DNA of 64,000 nucleotides from Leptodontidium sp. MPI-SDFR-AT-0119. Lineage: Eukaryota > Ascomycota > Leotiomycetes > Helotiales > Leptodontidiaceae. A program made the position numbers and the translations under genes. Below the pieces are notes generated by a model, which worked only from the letters and a program-made list of their open reading frames with translations, was not told the DNA's origin and did not search any database. Of the stretch, positions 58,645-64,000 are shown one piece after another. Location: NCBI GenBank assembly GCA_020726505.1, contig JAHLEZ010000009.1, positions 1,302,001 through 1,366,000 of the forward strand, given 5' to 3'. Positions within the stretch are counted from its first letter, which is position 1. Each line of letters starts with the position of its first letter.

Positions 58645-59742
58645 TAGGACTCTCGAAGGTTCTACGATAAGATAAGCGGCCCGAGCCGCATCTAGCTACT
58701 TTAGGTAAGGGTCCCGCAATCTAAGCCTAATTAGGCCAAGCGAGGTCACATGACTACTACTCGAGTACTACTCGAGTAGTACTCTAGAGTAGTAGAGTAG
58801 AGTAGAGTATTAGGTAATATATACTAGAGTAGAGTAGAGTAGTGGCCACTACTCTACTCTACTCTACTCAGTCAACACACTGGATCTTCCGATGCCTCTG
58901 CCACTGGATGATCAGAAAGTCAGTACATACTCTCAAGGTTTGGTACAGAATATGAGAGTACTCGCATATGACATGAGGGGGCGATTAGGATGGAACCCGA
59001 ATCCTACTTACATCTGAACCTTCAACAGTGACTACATTAGGTCCAAAAAGGCCAATGTACTGTAGTGTACCACTTTCTTCGAAAAATCTTTCCATCTATG
59101 TACTATCTGAGATGCAACGTCTGCATCAGAAACGTAGAGTTGCTGGCCGCCGGGCCCTACAGTCCAGCTGCAGAAAATTAGCAGAGTTCCATCCTCCAGT
59201 GCGAGGGGCGACGGAAATTCCTCCCTGCCCTCAAAATGTTGCTGGAACTACTAAAATTGACTAGATTTTAAGACTAGAATCATGAAAATAGAGATGTTAC
59301 ATACAAAACATCTGACTTGAGTTCCTCTTGATGCAGTTTCCCTTTGTAGTGCCAACTGGCATCTTTCTTAACGTAGAGAACCCAGTGCCCCCATCCGAAA
59401 GGCAAAGCCTCAATGAAAGGAGCAATCCAAACCGATGCCATCCAAAATATGACGGAGCCGCAATGGCTATAGATCTAGAAAGAGTATTAGCATGGCGCGT
59501 TCTATCAAGTCCATCCTGCAGACTATCGCTGTAGCTTCGACCTGAAGAATTACATGCCGACGATGGCAGCAACGACACCAGACCGGATCATTTCCTTACT
59601 GTGACGCTTGGGATTGTCGAAGTCGCCGCAAAGCGATGTGCTTCCTTGAATGTAGTGATATACACATAACATAAGTCACGACTATTGACACAATGAACAA
59701 GGCCGGAAGACCATACAAGAGGAGGGAAGCGTAATGAAGCAT

Positions 59743-60977
59743 TTTGATTCGATTGCCTGGCTTTGCGCGAGATCACAGGTCAAATTTGAAAAAGGAAAGG
59801 GTAGACAGGTGTAGATTCTAGGACGTAGAAACTATAAGTACTGACTGCCAAGTCAAATTCATTCGCATTTGAATGTCAGACTGAGAAACCAATTATGAAC
59901 GCTTTCGCTTCTCAGAAGTCGGGAGGCGCGTGGAGTGTTTCAAGTCAAGACTCGCGGTTCACACCCACAAGAACCTATCCGAATACGACGCCGGATCTGT
60001 TGTCTCCGAAACGAAAGAATGCTACGATTATCGACCCCTGGTGGGCTTTTCTACCAGCTGAGGTGAGTAACTGTACTTTTGTTTATTAATCATACAGGGA
60101 CTGCGCTGCCTCCGCATTTTTCTATTGCATCGAAAGATGACCTGCTGTTTAGATTTCGAGATTTCGAATTGAATGGCACAGTAGCACAGGACGGTTTCCC
60201 GAGGGAGGGCGGCGTTGCCCACACTTGGAGGGTGTCGTCGCCCGAGCAAAAGATGGTTATCGTGTAAAGTCCTCAACTTTTGAGCTTTGTCTACATCATC
60301 TCACCCTCGCCCTCGGTCCTCACTTGGGAGATCAGGGGTTAGAGCCTGGTAAATCTCGAAAGGGTAATTTGATCCCATCATTCTCTGCCCAGTTGTGCCT
60401 GCATCGACGCAAATGAGACCCGGTCTCGTCAACGGCTTTAGCTTCAACCAAGACCTTACAGCTGCAGACGATCGCTACTTGATGAAAGGCTCGCGACCAA
60501 CACAACATCCCGCCACGCCAGTGTTAGATTAAGCTACCAGTATTTGGAGCATGCCATGTCTGCAATAAAATTCCAAGTATGTTCAGGCATTAAGTTCAGG
60601 TAATTTGCTTCTCTTGATGGTGCAAACTCTCAAACTATTGGGCACGGCGGGTGGTTTTGTGCTTACCTCCGCGCTCCCCCGCACTTATCTGTAGACGCTG
60701 AAAATTAGCGGAGATGCGCTTTGGGAGATCACTAAATTTAGCGAGCAGCTCCGGAAACTCTGCATCGCCCAGCGAGAAGCAATGTCTTTGGGTTCGGGAC
60801 AGAGAAACTCCGACTGAACTGATATGTCAAGTACAGGGCGCATGTCCTACTACATCCAAATTTTTGGAGCGGTCTTAAGCAGAAGATTGCCCTGGAGTGG
60901 AAAAGGAGAGAAAAAAAACCATACGATTCTTTTGGTTGGTATTCTAACAAGTTTTTTTTTTTGGTCTAGGAGTCGGG
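59743..60977. other. Intergenic region with one doubtful gene
   Basis: The left part should hold the former P450 promoter and the right part the 5' region of the nitrilase fragment. Just before that fragment is TTCTAACAAG, a 12-T tract and GGTCTAG, a good branch point, pyrimidine tract and acceptor that may end a 5'-UTR intron. A doubtful two-part frame at 59895-60267 is listed separately. Confidence 0.4.
59895..60267 (+). CDS. Hypothetical protein, possible two-exon gene
   Basis: An ATG at 59895 opens a frame (MNAFASQKSGGAWSVSSQDS, then NATIIDPWWAFLPAE). A second frame, 60090-60267 (ALPPHFSIASKDDLLFRFRD ... VAHTWRVSSPEQKMVIV), ends in a proper stop. A GTGAGT or GTAACT donor and a CATACAG acceptor would connect them, but the intron would be only 31-37 nt and only the weaker donor keeps frame. 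No family is recognised. Confidence 0.3.
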
Positions 60978-61256
60978 ATGGCTACCACGATTGCCGAATC
61001 CAAGAGGAAAGTCCTTAAACTTGCTGCAGTGCAAGCTGCCCCAGTGTTTCTCGACAAGAAGGCATCCACGGAGAAAGTCTGCCAGCTGATCCTTGACGCT
61101 GGCAGGAACAGCGCAGATGTGATAGGTTTCCCCGAAACCTTCATCCCGGGCTACCCGGGGTGGATCGAGGTCCTTCCTATGAGCAACCGGACGCCCGGAA
61201 TACCGTTGCGCCGATCATTTTGGTCCCGCTGGAAGATCGCCGCATTCCTGTATTAA
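60978..61256 (+). pseudogene. Nitrilase-family N-terminal fragment
   Basis: The first 70 codons match carbon-nitrogen hydrolases of the nitrilase branch: LKLAAVQAAPVFLDKKASTE, then VIGFPETFIPGYPGWI, where Glu in FPET is the catalytic Glu. After this the sequence loses similarity and stops at 92 aa, against about 330-380 aa for the family, with no Lys or Cys of the catalytic triad. Other frames downstream contain possible remnants (IKAYLKPLHRN) but no continuation I can join. It is a 5' gene fragment, probably left by deletion or rearrangement. Confidence 0.7.
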
Positions 61257-61726
61257 AGCCTATCTCAAGCCCTTGCACCGAAACTATATTCTAACATAGC
61301 TTTTTATCTATACTCTTCTCTTCACGGTGAAGATCAGATATCTTCCTATTCTATTCCGGTTCTATGTGGCTGCAAGCCTTATGAGGTGACGTAGCCAGTG
61401 CTGGCACAGCTGCAGCTATGCACACCAACTCCGCGAGATTCAGCCCCCGCGAAGCTGATTCCGCGGCATCTACCCTCTCACTCCATTCTCCTTTCTTCCG
61501 CTTACCTTTCCGCAATCATTTGCTTTCCTTTGTGAGGATCCGCCTATTAGTGATATTAAGCAGTTGGTTTTATTTCTAGGAAGCTGTGCCAATCAAATAT
61601 CCATCGGAAATCCCTCCGACCGAACAAACCCAACCAACAATCACTTGATCCGAGCTGAATAGCCCTCACGAGAGGAGCAAAGCGAACGACGGCTCCAACA
61701 CAAAGATATCGCCAACATCCTCCATA
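61257..61726. promoter_or_regulatory. Upstream region of third NLR
   Basis: Balanced, pyrimidine-rich sequence of about 470 bp with no coding frame. It should contain the promoter and 5' UTR of the NLR starting at 61727. A CT-rich tract lies at about 61470-61510. Confidence 0.35.
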
Positions 61727-64000
61727 ATGTCGAAGAAATTGAGCCACGAAGACTATACGGTGGGTTGGATCTGTCCGTTGGAGGTGGAACAGATCGCTGC
61801 TTTGGAGATGCTAGACGAAGAGCATGAGCGTCTGCCTCAGCCGGCAATGGATCACAACGTGTATAGCCTGGGAAACATTGCTGGGCATAACGTCGTCATT
61901 GCGGGACTACATCAACCAGGCAATAACCCCGCGGCTACAGTCGTCACCCAGATGAGGATGACGTTCCCGAACCTCAGGTTCGGTATGTTGGTTGGCATCG
62001 GAGGCGGTGTGCCGGTGAAGACTGATAACGGAATGATCCGCGTTGGCGATATCGTGGTTAGCAAGCCTGCGGGCGGACACTCTGGTGCAGTACAGTACGA
62101 CCACGGAAAAGCTAAAGTCGGCCAGTTCGAGCGCACAGGTGCTCTCGCGCCACCGCCAGCCGTGCTTCTCAACGCTGCACAAGATTTGGCAGCAAAGCGA
62201 GCCAGGTCGCGTACGGATCCCGTCGACGACAATATCAAGAGGATCGACATAAGCATTCGAGGACTCCGAAGGTACAAACATCCAGGTGGGGCGCAGGATC
62301 ATCTATACAAACCAAACTATATACATCGAAAGCCTGGAGTACCTTGCGATGACTGCGGATGTGACCCTTCTCAGCGGATCCCGCGACCGACCAACGGCGA
62401 GGACGAGGAACCATATATCATCGTCCATAGAGGATCGGTTGCTTCTGGGGAGCTGGTGGTAAAGGATGCTAAATTGAGAGACGATTTGGCGAAGGAGCAT
62501 GGGTTATTGTGTTTTGAGATGGAGGCTGCAGGTGCTCTGGCAGATTTCCCTTGCATTGTTATCCGGGGAATCTCGGACTACTGCGATTCGCACAAGAACG
62601 ACCAATGGTATGGATTTGCAGCAGCGGCAGCTGCTGCATATGCCAGACAGCTCTTCTTCCATATGCCGATTGACGAGGTAAAACGGTGTGTATTAACATC
62701 TAACAGTTAAATAGATGGTTAGTTAATTATGCATAGCTATATCTCTGAAACAGCAGAGAAAGCCATCCATTCTGTGAAAGTTCAACAGGACGACCAACAT
62801 CGTCAGAAAATTCTAGATTGGCTAACACCAGTTAACTACGGTCCCCAGCAGAGCGATTTCATTAATCGCCGACAGCCAGGGACTGGCCAATGGCTCCTAG
62901 AGTCGGAAGAGTTCCAGACGTGGCTAAACTCCGACCAACAGACGTTATTCTGTCCAGGCATTCCGGGGGCTGGGAAGACGATTCTCACATCGATTGTGAT
63001 AGAGAACCTTAATGAACGGTTTCAGAACGACCCGAGCATTGCTGTTGCTTACCTCTATTGCAACTTCCGGCGCCGAGACGAACAGAAGGCTGAAGACCTC
63101 CTCGCGAGTCTGCTAAAGCAGCTGAGCCAGGAACGATCTTCCCTCCCTGACAGTGTGAAGGTGCTTTATGACCGAGATCAGGATAAACGAATGCGACTAT
63201 CATTTGACCAAATCTCAAAAGCCCTCCAGTCCGTGGCCGCCATGTATTCGAGAGTCTTCATCGTCGTTGACGCACTTGATGAATGCCAAATATCCGATGG
63301 CTGCCTAACGAGATTCCTCTCGGAGGTCTTCAACCTCCAGGACAAGTGCAGATCAAATATCTTCGCCACTTCGAGATTCATTCCGAGGATCACAGAGAAG
63401 TTCAAAGGGAGTATATCATTGGGGATCCGTGCAAGTGATCGAGACCTGCGGGAATATCTGGACGGTCATATGTTTCAACTTCCAGAGTTCGTGGGACGCA
63501 ATCCTAATCTACAAGAGGAAATCAAGATTGGAATCGCCAAGGCGGTTGACGGGATGTATGTGGCTACTTATGTATAGTACGAAGGCGCTAACTTTCCGTA
63601 GGTTCTTGCTTGCACAGCTCCACCTTAATTCCTTGGGAGGAAGTTGGTCGCCCAAGGCTATCCGGACTGCTTTAGAAAAGCTCCCTTCGGGATCGGAGGC
63701 ATATGATGAAACGTATAACGCCGCAATGGAGCGAATCAAAGGGCAGGCAAACGCGAAAGCGCTTGCTAATCAGGTTCTGTCGTGGATTACTTGCGCAAAA
63801 AGACCGCTTAGTAAATCGGAACTTCAGCATGCGCTTGCTGTGGAAGTTGGCAAAGCCGAACTTGACGAAGAAAACCTCCCTGACATCGAAGATATGGTCT
63901 CTGTGTGCGGTGGATTGGTCACGGTTGATGAAGAAAGCAATATCATCCGGTTAGTTCACTACACAACGCAGGAATACTTCGAGCGAACACAAAACAAATT
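61727..64000 (+). CDS. PNP-NACHT NLR-like receptor, truncated by window end
   Basis: Exon 1 (61727-62685) encodes a PNP_UDP-like domain ([53 protein letters not shown]). Exon 2 (62737-63555) carries the linker [26 protein letters not shown] and NACHT with Walker [11 protein letters not shown] and Walker [12 protein letters not shown]. Exon 3 begins at 63602 ([13 protein letters not shown] across the junction) and runs through [20 protein letters not shown] and [13 protein letters not shown] to the edge. Intron 2 (63556-63601, 46 bp) is strong: donor GTATGT, branch GCTAAC, acceptor GTAG. Intron 1 (62686-62736, 51 bp) is in phase but uses donor GTGTGT. C-terminal repeats (ankyrin, TPR or WD) would lie outside the window. 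NACHT and linker differ in type from the other two NLRs here. Confidence 0.85.

Larger units (their letters stand above)
56400..58882. mobile_element. hAT-like element, non-autonomous, split by Tc1
   Basis: The ends CAGTGTGTTGAC (56400-56411) and GTCAACACACTG (58871-58882) are a perfect 12-bp terminal inverted repeat. GATCTTCC flanks both sides (56392-56399 and 58883-58890), an exact 8-bp target duplication as made by hAT transposases. Subterminal arms are packed with ACTACTC/GAGTAGT units. Without the inserted Tc1 the element is about 870 bp, AT-rich and has no transposase. It contains two imperfect copies of a segment of about 150 bp (CATTTAAAA ... CTCTCTTTAAATATAAA). It lies inside the P450 helix-C codons. 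Confidence 0.85.
54832..59742 (-). pseudogene. Cytochrome P450, interrupted by nested transposons
   Basis: A complete but dead P450 gene read on the minus strand. It has an N-terminal membrane anchor from ATG 59742 (LLLYGLPALFIVSIVVTYVM), then ALPFGWGHWVLYVKKDASWH, GPGGQQLYVSDADVASQIV and LFGPNVVTVEGSD. After an intron comes the W-x-x-H-R-K helix C motif, WQRHRKI. The transposon sits exactly there; coding resumes with ITGPPFNERN. Next are I-helix FIVAGHETTANTL (55340-55933), ExxR (EGLRLYPPVVGIP), FKPSRW and haem loop FSAGFRGCLGRKFA (54958-55176). Defects are the 2.5-kb insertion, a frameshift near 59081-59095, TAG at 55216-55218 (Trp expected) and TAA at 54958-54960 (Gln plausible), both of RIP type. 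At least four introns with normal borders remain readable. Confidence 0.85.

Noticed and set aside
1..64000. tRNA or rRNA genes
   Set aside because: I looked for B-box-like GGTTCGANTCC and conserved rRNA blocks and found none convincing; weak matches lacked a foldable cloverleaf. A tRNAscan run would settle this.

Overview
The window is nuclear DNA from a filamentous ascomycete (Pezizomycotina). Genes have short introns of about 46-60 bp with GTATGT/GTAAGT-like donors, CTAAC/CTGAC branch points and TAG/CAG acceptors. The gene families (NACHT NLRs, HET-domain proteins, DUF6594, a HET-S-like prion-forming protein, DUF3723) are fungal. Between GC-balanced gene islands lie long AT-rich, TpA-rich blocks in which old coding sequence is still legible but broken by TAG/TAA stops, the usual result of repeat-induced point mutation (RIP). 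It looks like an accessory, probably subtelomere-like compartment; the species cannot be named from this sequence.

Layout, left to right. 1-5.8 kb: RIP-degraded repeats with a DUF3723 relic. 6.0-13.1 kb: an island with a PNP-NACHT-ankyrin NLR (minus strand) divergent from a DUF6594 membrane-protein pseudogene, bracketed by a 60-bp inverted repeat. 13-23 kb: AT-rich wreckage with a HET-domain pseudogene (16.2-18.8 kb) and a 302-bp solo LTR. 23.4-29.2 kb: a broken SAM-FHA-kinase gene facing a second NLR with a serine-hydrolase (SesB-like) N-terminus, NACHT and twelve ankyrin repeats. 29.2-37 kb: degraded repeats, a minisatellite, a second 302-bp LTR in opposite orientation, a gag relic and a RIPed piggyBac-like transposon. 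37-47.2 kb: a BTB/POZ gene, a second HET pseudogene, a frameshifted HET-S-like gene with a two-repeat amyloid motif, a polytopic membrane protein and two small hypothetical loci. 47.2-54.8 kb: degraded repeats, two MITEs, an intact HSL-type esterase gene and a RIPed Fot1/pogo transposon. 54.8-59.7 kb: a cytochrome P450 pseudogene split by a hAT-like element that is itself split by an intact Tc1/mariner transposon. 60-64 kb: a nitrilase fragment and a third NLR (PNP-NACHT) running off the end.

Taken together this is a cluster of fungal self/non-self recognition and programmed-cell-death genes (three NLR loci, two HET pseudogenes, one HET-S-like pseudogene, one DUF6594 pseudogene) in a transposon-rich setting. 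At least two NLR genes look intact, while most single-copy neighbours have been silenced by RIP-type stops, frameshifts or insertions. All splice sites were inferred by eye from frame, phase and consensus.
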